Shown: positions 7,231 through 14,444 of the stretch, one piece after another
How positions within the stretch are numbered: the first letter of the stretch is position 1
Layout: every line of letters starts with the position of its first letter
Assembly (NCBI GenBank): GCA_004556395.1
Contig: SFHK01000048.1
Coordinates: forward strand, 1-17,817
DNA from: Clostridiales bacterium
Lineage (GTDB): Bacteria; Bacillota; Clostridia; Christensenellales; Aristaeellaceae
Length of the DNA: 17,817 bases
Reading direction: 5' to 3'
Notes under the pieces: model-generated
What the model was told of the DNA's origin: nothing
Database searches by the model: none
The model's input: only the letters and a program-made list of their open reading frames with translations
Made by a program: the position numbers and the translations under genes

Positions 7231-8268
7231 ATGGATTTTTGTGCGATGAATGAACGGATTCTGCCGCCGGACGAAGGGGCGGCGCGGCGGGCGCGGGCGC
7301 GGCTGAACGAGATTGCCAAGCCTGTGGGCAGTCTGGGGGCGCTGGAGGACGATCTGGTTGCCGTTGCGGCGCTTACGGGCAGCGAGAGGATCAGCCTGAA
7401 GCCGCGGGCGGTGCTGGCCATGTGCGCCGACAACGGCGTGGCCGCGCCGGACATCGCCATCACGCCGGTACGCGTCACGCGAACCGTGGCGGAGATGATG
7501 GCGCGCGGAGAGAGCAATGTGTGCCGCATGGCGCGTCTGGCGGGCGCGGAGGTTTTTCCCTATGACGTGGGCATGTTCACGCGCTCGGATGAAGCCGGGC
7601 TGGGAGGGCCGCACATCTCGGACGGGACGAAAAATATTCTGTCCGGCCCGGCGATGACGGCGGAGCAGGCGGAGGCCGCGCTGACCTTCGGCATGGAGCG
7701 CGCGGTGGAATTTGCCCGTCGGGGGTATCGTCTGCTGGCGACCGGCGAGATGGGCGTGGGCAACACGACCACGTCGGCGGCGATGGCGGCGGCGCTTCTG
7801 GGGCGTTCGCCGCGAGAGGTAACCGGGCGCGGCTCCGGGCTGAGCGACGAAAGCCTGCGGCGGAAGATTGAGGTAGTCGAGCAGGCAATCCGCGTGAACG
7901 AACCGGATGCGAGCGACGCGTTTGACGTGCTGCGGAAGCTCGGCGGCTACGACATTGCCGCCATGGCGGGCGTGTTCATCGGCGGCGCGCTGGCGCGCGT
8001 TCCGGTGCTGGTGGACGGCGTAATCAGCGCCGTGGCCGCGCTGACGGCGGCGCGCCTGTGTCCGCGCGCTCGCGTTTGCATGCTCGCCAGCCACGTGTCC
8101 GCGGAACCGGCGGGTCGGCTGCTGCTGGAGGAATTGCAGCTGAAGCCGCTCATATGCGCGGGTCTGCGGCTGGGCGAGGGTACCGGCGCGGTCGCGGCCA
8201 TGCCGATGCTCGATATGGCGCTGGAAATCTACAATAATATGCTGACGTTCTCGGACATCGGCATGTGA
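7231..8268 (+). CDS. cobT: Nicotinate-nucleotide:dimethylbenzimidazole phosphoribosyltransferase CobT
   Basis: A 345-residue enzyme that transfers phosphoribose from nicotinate mononucleotide to the lower-ligand base, giving alpha-ribazole 5'-phosphate for cobamide assembly. Family marks are KPVGSLGALE, CADNGVAAP near the N-terminus, GEMGVGNTTTSAA in the middle, and LRLGEGTGAVAA near the C-terminus, whose Glu316 corresponds to the catalytic Glu317 of the Salmonella enzyme. Length matches the family (about 350). The ATG at 7231 is preferred because GGAGAG lies 7 bases upstream; an in-frame ATG at 7216 is possible. In-frame codons further upstream fall within the promoter. It is the first gene of the operon, with cobU 10 bases downstream. 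Confidence 0.95.
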   Translation: MDFCAMNERILPPDEGAARRARARLNEIAKPVGSLGALEDDLVAVAALTGSERISLKPRAVLAMCADNGVAAPDIAITPVRVTRTVAEMMARGESNVCRMARLAGAEVFPYDVGMFTRSDEAGLGGPHISDGTKNILSGPAMTAEQAEAALTFGMERAVEFARRGYRLLATGEMGVGNTTTSAAMAAALLGRSPREVTGRGSGLSDESLRRKIEVVEQAIRVNEPDASDAFDVLRKLGGYDIAAMAGVFIGGALARVPVLVDGVISAVAALTAARLCPRARVCMLASHVSAEPAGRLLLEELQLKPLICAGLRLGEGTGAVAAMPMLDMALEIYNNMLTFSDIGM

Positions 8269-8278
8269 GGGGTTTATA

Positions 8279-8800
8279 ATGATTACACTCATTACCGGCG
8301 GCTCCGGCTGCGGGAAGAGCACCTACGCGGAATCGCGGATGCTTTCCTATTCCCTGCCGCGCGTGTACGTCGCCACGATGATTCCCTGCGGCGAGGACGC
8401 CGCGCGGCGCATTGCGCGCCACAGGCAGCTGCGCGCCGGAAAGGGCTTTGAAACACTGGAAAAGGGCGTGGACGTTGGAGGTCTCCCCCTGCCGGAGGGC
8501 GCGAGCGTGCTGCTGGAATGTCTGGGAAATCTGGTCGCGAACGAGATGTTCGAGCCGGACGGCGCCGGCGAAAACGCGGAGGAGCGCTGTCTGGACGGCA
8601 TCCGCTCGCTGGCGCGCCGGGCAGCGAATCTGGTGATCGTGACCAACGAGGTCGGCTCGGACGGCCGCGAATACGGCGAAGGCACCGAGCGGTATATGCA
8701 GATCATGGGACGGCTCGGCTGCCGCATCGCCGAAATGGCGGACGAGGTATGCGAGGTCGTCTGCGGCCAGCCGGTCTGGCTGAAGGGAGGCCGGGCATGA
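8279..8800 (+). CDS. cobU: Adenosylcobinamide kinase / adenosylcobinamide-phosphate guanylyltransferase CobU
   Basis: A 173-residue P-loop enzyme that phosphorylates adenosylcobinamide and then transfers GMP to the phosphate, activating it for CobS. It shows GGSGCGKST (residues 7-15, Walker A), RIARHRQLR with His48 matching the guanylylated histidine (His46) of Salmonella CobU, LLECLGNLVANEMF, and VIVTNEVGSDGREYGEGTERY ahead of a conserved C-terminus (VVCGQPVWLKG). Length fits the family (about 180). AGGGG at 8268-8272 serves the ATG at 8279. The stop overlaps the cobS start as ATGA, indicating translational coupling. Confidence 0.93.
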   Translation: MITLITGGSGCGKSTYAESRMLSYSLPRVYVATMIPCGEDAARRIARHRQLRAGKGFETLEKGVDVGGLPLPEGASVLLECLGNLVANEMFEPDGAGENAEERCLDGIRSLARRAANLVIVTNEVGSDGREYGEGTERYMQIMGRLGCRIAEMADEVCEVVCGQPVWLKGGRA

Positions 8801-9558
8801 AGGCGCTTCGTTCGATCGTGACCGCGTTTCAGATGTTTTCGCGCCTGCCGACGCCGCGCGTGAAGTGGGAAGACGACAACATGCGCTATATGCTGCCCGC
8901 GTTTCCGCTGGTCGGGCTTGTGATCGGCGCGCTGATGCTTCTTCTGCGCCTTGTGTGCGCGCACTTCCTTGCCCCGTCGCTGCTTCGCGGCGCGGCCATG
9001 ACGATTCTTCCGATTCTGGTGACCGGCGGCATTCATTTAGATGGCTTCGCCGACACCGTGGACGCGCTGAGCAGCTATGCCGAGCCCGCGCGCAAGCGGG
9101 AAATTTTGAAGGATCCGCACGCGGGCGCGTTCGCCGTGATTTACGTGGGCGTGTATCTGATGGCGGCGCTGGCGCTGAACGCGACGATGAAGGATGGTCT
9201 GCGAACGTCGGGCGCACTCCTCGGCATGTTTGCGCTGTCACGGGCGGTGAGCGGATTCTGCTCGCTGGCGTACCCGGGCACGGACGGGCGCGGGCTTCTG
9301 TCCACGTTCCGCGCGTCGGCGGACAAGCGGCTGTGTCTCTGGCTGCTGGGCGGCTGGATCGTCGTTTTAAGCGCGGCGCTGGTCGTGCTCTGCGGTGCGC
9401 GGGGGCTTCTGCTTCCGCTGGCGGCGGGGCTGGCGGCGGCTCGGCTGTACCAAATCTGCACAAAGCAGTTCGGCGGTATGAGCGGAGACCTGAGCGGCTA
9501 TTTTCTGTCGCTGGCGGAGCTTTTCATGCTGGCGGCGATCAATCTGGGAGGAATCTGA
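8797..9558 (+). CDS. cobS: Adenosylcobinamide-GDP ribazoletransferase CobS
   Basis: A 253-residue polytopic membrane enzyme joining adenosylcobinamide-GDP with alpha-ribazole 5'-phosphate, the last condensation in cobamide synthesis. Seen: the N-terminal FQMFSRLPTP signature, GGIHLDGFADTVDA (Asp82 region), the DPHAGAFAVIYV stretch, several hydrophobic segments, and GGMSGDLSGYFLSLAE near the C-terminus. Length matches the family (about 250). The ATG overlaps the cobU stop, with GGGAGG upstream. The same reading frame is open back into cobU, but no start there fits. Confidence 0.93.
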   Translation: MKALRSIVTAFQMFSRLPTPRVKWEDDNMRYMLPAFPLVGLVIGALMLLLRLVCAHFLAPSLLRGAAMTILPILVTGGIHLDGFADTVDALSSYAEPARKREILKDPHAGAFAVIYVGVYLMAALALNATMKDGLRTSGALLGMFALSRAVSGFCSLAYPGTDGRGLLSTFRASADKRLCLWLLGGWIVVLSAALVVLCGARGLLLPLAAGLAAARLYQICTKQFGGMSGDLSGYFLSLAELFMLAAINLGGI

Positions 9559-9903
9559 ATGATACTGATTACGGGCGGCGTCGCGTCGGGCAAGCGCACC
9601 TACGCGCGCCGGACTTTGGGCTATACGGATGAACAGATGGCGGACGCGGTGCTCGACGCGCGGCCGGTGCTTTACAACCTTCAGAACCTTGTGGCGCGCG
9701 CGCCGGAGAACGCGCAGGGACTGTTTGACGCGCTGCGCGAGAAGGATGTCGTGATCGTCTGCGAGGTGGGCAGCGGCATCGTTCCGCTGGATCGAAACGA
9801 GCGCGAAACGCGCGAGCAGACGGGGCGGTTGGTGAACCGGCTGGCGGCGGAGGCGGAGCGCGTCGTGCGCATGGTGTGCGGACTTCCGCAGGTGCTGAAA
9901 TGA
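9559..9903 (+). CDS. Short CobU-like P-loop protein (second copy, reduced)
   Basis: A 114-residue protein of the CobU family, 59 residues shorter than the full enzyme upstream. It keeps the P-loop (GGVASGKRTYA, residues 6-16) and the C-terminal half (VVIVCEVGSGIVPLDRNERETREQTGRLVNRLAAEAERVVRMVCGLPQVLK compares closely with the end of CobU). It lacks the middle segment that carries the guanylylated histidine. It may act as a cobinamide kinase only, as a partner subunit, or in a changed role; none of these can be decided here. GGGAGGA lies 6 bases before the ATG, which directly follows the cobS stop, and its own stop overlaps cobC as ATGA. Intact frame and spacing argue against a decaying pseudogene. 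Confidence 0.75.
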   Translation: MILITGGVASGKRTYARRTLGYTDEQMADAVLDARPVLYNLQNLVARAPENAQGLFDALREKDVVIVCEVGSGIVPLDRNERETREQTGRLVNRLAAEAERVVRMVCGLPQVLK

Positions 9904-10469
9904 GGCGCGTATATCTGATTCGCCACGGCCTGACCGAGGGCAACCGTCTCCGGCGCTATATCGGCCGGACGGACGAGCCGCTCTGCGCGGCGGGACGCGC
10001 GGCGCTTTCGGCGGCTCCGCTAAAGGGAATTGAAACGGTGTATGTGAGTCCGCTTCTGCGCGCGTGGGAGACGGCGGCGATTCTGTTCCCCCATGCGCGG
10101 CAGATCGTTGTGGACGGCCTTCGGGAAATGGACTTCGGCGCGTTTGAAAACCGTTCCGCCGACGACATGAAGAACGACGCGGCGTATCGCGCGTGGGTCG
10201 ACGGCCTGTGCGAGGGCGACTGCCCGGGCGGCGAGAACCGCCGCGGCTTTGTCGCGCGCACGGTGCGGGCGTTCGAGAACATCTGCGCGGCGGGCGGCGA
10301 CGCGCCGCTGGTGATCGTGGCGCACGGCGGCACGGTTATGGCGCTGATGAGCGAGCTGGGCGAGCCGAAAAAGGACTACTGGGCGTGGCATGTGGGCGCG
10401 GGCGGCTGTCTGCGCTGCGCGCTGGACGGCGGCCGGCTGCTCTACGAAGGAGACGGATTTGACGCATGA
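9900..10469 (+). CDS. cobC: Histidine phosphatase family protein, probable alpha-ribazole phosphatase CobC
   Basis: A 189-residue enzyme of the phosphoglycerate-mutase-like histidine phosphatase family. It shows the catalytic RHG motif (Arg8-His9-Gly10, in YLIRHGLTEGN), REMDFGAFEN with Glu76 in the usual acid position, and the second catalytic histidine in VAHGGT (His142). The family includes many phosphatases; the CobC call rests on operon position. CobC removes the phosphate from adenosylcobalamin 5'-phosphate or from alpha-ribazole phosphate, which completes the nucleotide-loop pathway. It starts at the ATG overlapping the preceding stop, and its own stop overlaps the next gene (ATGA at 10466-10469). 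Confidence 0.85.
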   Translation: MRRVYLIRHGLTEGNRLRRYIGRTDEPLCAAGRAALSAAPLKGIETVYVSPLLRAWETAAILFPHARQIVVDGLREMDFGAFENRSADDMKNDAAYRAWVDGLCEGDCPGGENRRGFVARTVRAFENICAAGGDAPLVIVAHGGTVMALMSELGEPKKDYWAWHVGAGGCLRCALDGGRLLYEGDGFDA

Positions 10470-11434
10470 TTGAAACGACAAACCTCACGAACACGGCTTA
10501 CGACCTTGAGCGCTACCGGGACGCGGACGACGTGCGCGCGTTCCTGCGCACGTTTTCGCTGGACGGGCTGGAGGTCATGCCGTGGGGCGAAAACACACTT
10601 TCCTTCCTGCCGCCGGACGCGGTGCCCGGTCTGCATCTGGGCTATTTCCCCTGCTGGGTCGACTTTTACCGGGGACAGGAGGAACCCGTGCTGCGGGAAT
10701 TCGGCTCGATGCAGGCGGCGTACGACCGCTTCGGCGGCGAAACGCCGGAAGCGATCGTCGAGTTCTTCCGCAGACAGATGGATTTCGCCGAATCGCTTCA
10801 TGTAAAATACGTCGTGTTTCACGTTTCGGACGTATCCATCCGCGAAACCGTTTCCTATCGCTTCGAGCACACGGACGAGGAGGTCATCGACGCTTCCGCC
10901 GAGGTGCTGAACCGGGCGATGGAGGGACGTTCGTATTCCTTTGAGCTGCTGCTGGAAAACCTTTGGTGGCCGGGCTTCACGTTCACGCGCCCGGAAATGA
11001 CGCGGCGGATGCTGGACGGCATAGGCTATCCCCGCACCGGAATCATGCTGGACGTGGGACATCTGATGCATACCAATCTCGACCTGACGGGCGAGCGCGA
11101 CGGCGCGGCCTACGTCCTCCGGCAGATGGACGCGCACGGCGCGCTGGCAAGCCGCGTGCGCGGGCTGCACATGAATTTCGGCGCGACCGGCGACGCGGTT
11201 CGAGCCATGCTGCGCGCGGGCGTGCCGCAGGACGGCGACTATTGGACGCGGCTGGGCAACGCATATGAGTGGATTCTGAAAATCGACCCGCACCGGCCGT
11301 TTGAGACCCCGGCCGTGGCAGCGCTGATTCGGGAAATTCAGCCTGCGTATCTGACGCACGAATTCATCACCAAAAGCCGCGCCCAGCACGAAGCGTTCCT
11401 AAAAACCCAGCGTACGGCCGCGCATCTGGCTTGA
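10466..11434 (+). CDS. cbiR: TIM-barrel hydrolase of the AP endonuclease 2 superfamily, probable cobamide-remodelling enzyme CbiR
   Basis: A 322-residue protein with the xylose isomerase-like / AP endonuclease 2 fold. Likely metal ligands, in order along the barrel, are His119 (VFHVSD), Glu164 (LLLENLWW), Asp196 and His199 (MLDVGHL), His235 (LHMNF) and Glu299 (LTHEF). Established knowledge: CbiR, first found in Akkermansia muciniphila, belongs to this superfamily and hydrolyses the phosphoribosyl bond in the nucleotide loop of cobamides, starting lower-ligand replacement. Here the gene overlaps cobC by ATGA and ends an operon holding the enzymes needed to rebuild the loop from cobinamide phosphate. 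The CbiR assignment is inferred from fold plus context. A sugar-phosphate isomerase or epimerase of the same fold is the main alternative. The stop codon sits inside the -35 element of the next gene. Confidence 0.7.
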   Translation: MIETTNLTNTAYDLERYRDADDVRAFLRTFSLDGLEVMPWGENTLSFLPPDAVPGLHLGYFPCWVDFYRGQEEPVLREFGSMQAAYDRFGGETPEAIVEFFRRQMDFAESLHVKYVVFHVSDVSIRETVSYRFEHTDEEVIDASAEVLNRAMEGRSYSFELLLENLWWPGFTFTRPEMTRRMLDGIGYPRTGIMLDVGHLMHTNLDLTGERDGAAYVLRQMDAHGALASRVRGLHMNFGATGDAVRAMLRAGVPQDGDYWTRLGNAYEWILKIDPHRPFETPAVAALIREIQPAYLTHEFITKSRAQHEAFLKTQRTAAHLA

Positions 11435-11460
11435 CAAGACCCTGAATTTCCGGTTATACT
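11431..11460 (+). promoter_or_regulatory. Promoter for the lacI-family gene
   Basis: Consensus -35 TTGACA (11431-11436, containing the cbiR stop codon), an 18-base spacer and -10 TATACT (11455-11460). The predicted start is near 11467, at the first base of the operator palindrome. Confidence 0.85.
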
Positions 11461-11494
11461 CTCCCTGTTACGCGCATAACAGGGAGATGTTTTT
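11461..11494 (+). terminator. Hairpin plus T-run ending the cob/cbiR transcript, overlapping the operator
   Basis: Perfect 10-bp arms (11461-11470 with 11477-11486) enclose six bases and are followed by ATG and five Ts (11490-11494). It lies 26 bases after the cbiR stop. The 3' arm contains GGGAG, the lacI ribosome binding site, so the hairpin would also hide that site in read-through RNA. Confidence 0.6.
11467..11480 (+). promoter_or_regulatory. Operator palindrome (autoregulatory) for the LacI-family repressor
   Basis: GTTACGCGCATAAC differs by one base from the perfect palindrome at 12569-12582. It has the central CG typical of LacI-family operators and covers the predicted transcription start, so binding should block the repressor gene's own promoter. 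Confidence 0.75.
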
Positions 11495-11496
11495 GT

Positions 11497-12519
11497 ATGA
11501 CGATTAAGGAGATTGCCAATTCGCTGAACGTTTCCACCGCCACGGTATCCAACGTGATTCACGGTCATCTGGAAAAAATGGCGCCAGAGACGGCGCAGCT
11601 CATCCGTCAGAAGCTGGAGCAATATCAGTACATTCCCAACATGGGCGCGCGGATGCTGGCGAAGGGCGACAGCGAAATCGTCGGCGTGATTACCAATTAC
11701 CCGAACCGCGAGGAAAAATTCGCGCTGCAGGATCCCTTCGTCAGCGAAATGATCGCGGCGCTGGAAAACTCCATCCGCTCGCGGGGATATTATACCATGC
11801 TTCACGCGGCGCAGAACGCCGCGGAGATTCACCGCATTTCGCAGACATGGAACGCCGTGGGGCTGATCGTGATGGGCTTACAGGCCAACCAGTGCCGCGA
11901 GCTCATGCAGGCGGCGCGCAAGCCCATCGTGTTCGTGGACTGCTATTTTGACGACGGGGAGCAATATAACAACGTTGGCCTTGAGGACGAGCGCGGCATG
12001 CAGCTGATGACCGAGCATCTTCTGAAGCTGGGGCACCGCCGGATTCTCTTCGTCGGCGACCAGCCGACGCTCTGGGGCGTGGACGCGCGAAGGCTGCGCG
12101 GTCACAGAAGCGCGCTGGCGGCGGGCGGGCTTTCGTGGTCGGAGGACGCGTATTTCTGCATATCGAAGGATCGCAAGCGCCGTCCGGAGGACTACCGCCG
12201 CCTGGTCGACCGTGCGCGCGAGCGCGAATCGACGGTGCTGATGTTCATATCGGACTACTATGCCGTGGAAGCTATGGATTTCTTTCTGGATCACGGCCTG
12301 CGCGTGCCGGAGGACATCTCCGTTACCGGCTTTGACGACAACATCCTTTCCCGCGTGATTCGCCCGAGGCTGACCACCGTGCACCAGAACGTTTCCGCCA
12401 AGGCGGAGACCGCGCTGCGCGTACTGTTCGGCATTCTGGACAAAACAACGCAGGAACCCTGCGCCGTCAGACTTCCCGCGCGCGTCGTGAAGGGACAGAG
12501 CGTGAGAGACCTTCGGTAG
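11497..12519 (+). CDS. LacI-family transcriptional regulator
   Basis: A 340-residue repressor-type regulator. The N-terminal helix-turn-helix (TIKEIANSLNVSTATVSNVIHG, residues 2-23) and hinge (YIPNMGARMLAKG) are classic, followed by a periplasmic-binding-protein-like sensor domain (IVGVITNYPNRE onwards, GHRRILFVGDQP, ISVTGFDDN, LTTVHQN). It likely senses a sugar, plausibly an isomaltooligosaccharide given the downstream GH66 enzyme and transporter, but the ligand cannot be read from the sequence. The ATG at 11497 uses AGGGAG (11481-11486). It is transcribed from its own operator-covered promoter, implying autorepression, and probably controls the next four genes through the second operator. 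No obvious terminator separates it from them. Confidence 0.93.
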   Translation: MTIKEIANSLNVSTATVSNVIHGHLEKMAPETAQLIRQKLEQYQYIPNMGARMLAKGDSEIVGVITNYPNREEKFALQDPFVSEMIAALENSIRSRGYYTMLHAAQNAAEIHRISQTWNAVGLIVMGLQANQCRELMQAARKPIVFVDCYFDDGEQYNNVGLEDERGMQLMTEHLLKLGHRRILFVGDQPTLWGVDARRLRGHRSALAAGGLSWSEDAYFCISKDRKRRPEDYRRLVDRARERESTVLMFISDYYAVEAMDFFLDHGLRVPEDISVTGFDDNILSRVIRPRLTTVHQNVSAKAETALRVLFGILDKTTQEPCAVRLPARVVKGQSVRDLR

Positions 12520-12568
12520 TTGTGCCGTTTTCTACAAATTTGCTTGTGAAAATTCGATATTTTTGATG

Positions 12569-12582
12569 GTTATGCGCATAAC
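12569..12582 (+). promoter_or_regulatory. Perfect palindromic operator ahead of the GH66-transporter operon
   Basis: GTTATGCGCATAAC is a perfect 14-bp palindrome, 54 bases before the GH66 start and matching the site over the lacI start at 13 of 14 positions. I see no clean -35/-10 pair in the AT-rich stretch 12520-12600, so where it sits relative to the promoter is unknown. Confidence 0.78.
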
Positions 12583-12636
12583 ATATGGACATTTTCCATG
12601 GAATCTGATATTCTTGCTTCGAAAAGGGAAATGGCG

Positions 12637-14412
12637 ATGAACAAGATTCTGCGATGCTTCTGCGCGCTTGCGCTTCTTGTATTGTTTGCGGGCGCGCGTT
12701 CTGCAAAAGGGGATGAAACCATGGTCTGCCACACGGAAAAAAGCATGTATGCGCCGGGTGAGACGGCAGTGGTCTGTCTGGAAAACCTGCCGGCGGAAGC
12801 GACCGCGCTTCGCGCGCGCCTGTATTCGCTGGAACGCTGCGTGTGGGACTGGCAGCTGCCCGCATCGAAGCGCTTTCCGCTTTCCCTGCCGGACGCGGAC
12901 GGGCGCGGCTACGCGCTTGAGGTCGAAGCGCTGGACGAACAGCAGAACGTGCTGACCTCGGCCTTCGCGGCGGTGGACGTTTCCTCCTCGTGGACGAAAT
13001 TTCCACGGTACGGCTATGTGTGGGATTTTACGCCGTCCGCCGATGCGGAGAGCAAGGCGGACGAGATGGCGCGATATCACCTGAACGGCGTGCAGTTTTA
13101 CGACTGGCAGTACCGTCATCATCGCCCGCTGGCGGACGACCTGTCCGGCTGGCGTGACTGGTCGGGCCGCTGGATCTCCGGCGACACGGTGCGCGCGTAT
13201 CTCCGGGCCGCGCACGACCGGGGCATGGCGTGCATGGCATACAACATGATCTACGCCGCCAACGAGACCTACCTGACCGACGGGTCCGGCGTACAGGCCG
13301 ACTGGCGGCTGGTTCGGGCGAACGGCGCGGATTTCACCTGCGATATGGACGCGAAGCTGGGGCCGGTGGGCGTTCTGCAATATTTCAACCTTTTGAACCC
13401 GGACTGGCAGAACTACATCTTCGCGCAGGAAAACCGGGTTTTCGAAGCCTTCGATTTTGACGGCTGGCACGGAGACACCATCGGCGAAAACGGCCCCATG
13501 CGCACAGCCGACGGCGGCCCGCTGGGCTATGACGCGGACGGAAAGCCGATTTATCTGGTGAAGGACGGCTACACGGCGTTCCTGAACGCCGCAAAAGCGG
13601 CCATCGGCGATAAATACCTTGCGTTCAACCCCGTGGGCGCGCAGGGCATTGAAAACGTGAATGTGAGCGCGGTCGACGTGCTGTACACCGAATTCTGGCC
13701 ATGGGATCGAAACGCGAACGGCCGGCTGTACGACGATTACTACACGCTGCACCGGGCGATTCTGGGCGCGTGCGAGCAGAGCGGCGGCAAATCGCTGATC
13801 GTCGCTGCCTACGTCAACTACCGCAATCCGAAGGCCGCATTCAACCCGGCCACCGTGCGGATGCTCGACTGCGTAGTGTTCGCCTCCGGCGGAAGCCGAA
13901 TCGAGCTCGGCAACGGCGGGAACATGCTGTCGGACGAGTATTTCCCGGCGGACGGCAAAAAGCGCATGGACGACGGACTGCGAAGCGCGGTCGGCCGGCT
14001 GTACGACTTCCTTGTAGCCTACGAAAATCTCCTGCGCGACGGGCAACGTCCCGTTTCGCGAACCGTGCGGCTGGAAGGGCTGCCGGTCAGCGCGGACGGA
14101 CGGAGCGATACCGTGTGGTGCTTCGCCAAGGCGGACTCTTCCACCGAGATCTACCATTTTCTGAACCTGACGGGCACGGACGACGGCTGGCGCGACGAGG
14201 AGCAGACGAAGAAGCCGCCCATCGCGCACGAAAACGTGAAAACGCGCCTGTACACGGACTACCCCGTCCGGGAGGTCTGGCTCGCTTCGCCCGACGGCGA
14301 ATCGCCGCTTCCCCTGCCTTTGGAATTCCAGACCGGACGCGACGCGAACGGCGCGTACGCCGAATTCACGCAGCCCGCGCTGGAATACTGGAACCTGATT
14401 TTCCTGCGCTGA
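12637..14412 (+). CDS. Secreted glycoside hydrolase family 66 enzyme (dextranase / cycloisomaltooligosaccharide glucanotransferase type)
   Basis: A 591-residue protein with an N-terminal signal peptide (MNKILRCFCALALLVLFAGA), a small beta-rich domain, and a GH66 TIM barrel beginning near RYGYVWDFTPS. GH66 enzymes cleave or cyclise alpha-1,6-glucans such as dextran with retention of configuration. The nucleophile is probably Asp280 (FDGWHGDTIGENG) and the acid/base Glu352 (YTEFWPWD). Their 72-residue spacing equals that of the Asp270/Glu342 pair reported for a Bacillus cycloisomaltooligosaccharide glucanotransferase. A beta-rich C-terminal domain follows. It is shorter than streptococcal dextranases, and no carbohydrate-binding insert is evident, so hydrolysis rather than cyclisation is a reasonable guess. 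ATG 12637 is preferred over 12598 and 12631 because AAAGGGA is spaced 7 bases before it and the signal peptide then starts cleanly. It shares an operon with the sugar transporter. Confidence 0.87.
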   Translation: MNKILRCFCALALLVLFAGARSAKGDETMVCHTEKSMYAPGETAVVCLENLPAEATALRARLYSLERCVWDWQLPASKRFPLSLPDADGRGYALEVEALDEQQNVLTSAFAAVDVSSSWTKFPRYGYVWDFTPSADAESKADEMARYHLNGVQFYDWQYRHHRPLADDLSGWRDWSGRWISGDTVRAYLRAAHDRGMACMAYNMIYAANETYLTDGSGVQADWRLVRANGADFTCDMDAKLGPVGVLQYFNLLNPDWQNYIFAQENRVFEAFDFDGWHGDTIGENGPMRTADGGPLGYDADGKPIYLVKDGYTAFLNAAKAAIGDKYLAFNPVGAQGIENVNVSAVDVLYTEFWPWDRNANGRLYDDYYTLHRAILGACEQSGGKSLIVAAYVNYRNPKAAFNPATVRMLDCVVFASGGSRIELGNGGNMLSDEYFPADGKKRMDDGLRSAVGRLYDFLVAYENLLRDGQRPVSRTVRLEGLPVSADGRSDTVWCFAKADSSTEIYHFLNLTGTDDGWRDEEQTKKPPIAHENVKTRLYTDYPVREVWLASPDGESPLPLPLEFQTGRDANGAYAEFTQPALEYWNLIFLR

Positions 14413-14444
14413 AGCGCATGAAAAAATAGAAGGAGGGAACTTCC

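Noticed and set aside
4891..8322. Very long minus-strand open frame opposite tex and cobT
   Set aside because: It lies opposite two clear families and crosses the tex-cobT intergenic region. Its product is rich in Arg, His and Ala with no recognisable domain, as expected for the antisense of GC-rich codons.
12598..12600. Upstream ATG as the GH66 start
   Set aside because: No ribosome binding site precedes it, and it would put 13 extra residues before a clean signal peptide; ATG 12637 fits better.
12532..14229. Long minus-strand open frame opposite the GH66 gene
   Set aside because: Antisense of a clear GH66 protein with both catalytic motifs; no domain or plausible start signals on the minus strand.
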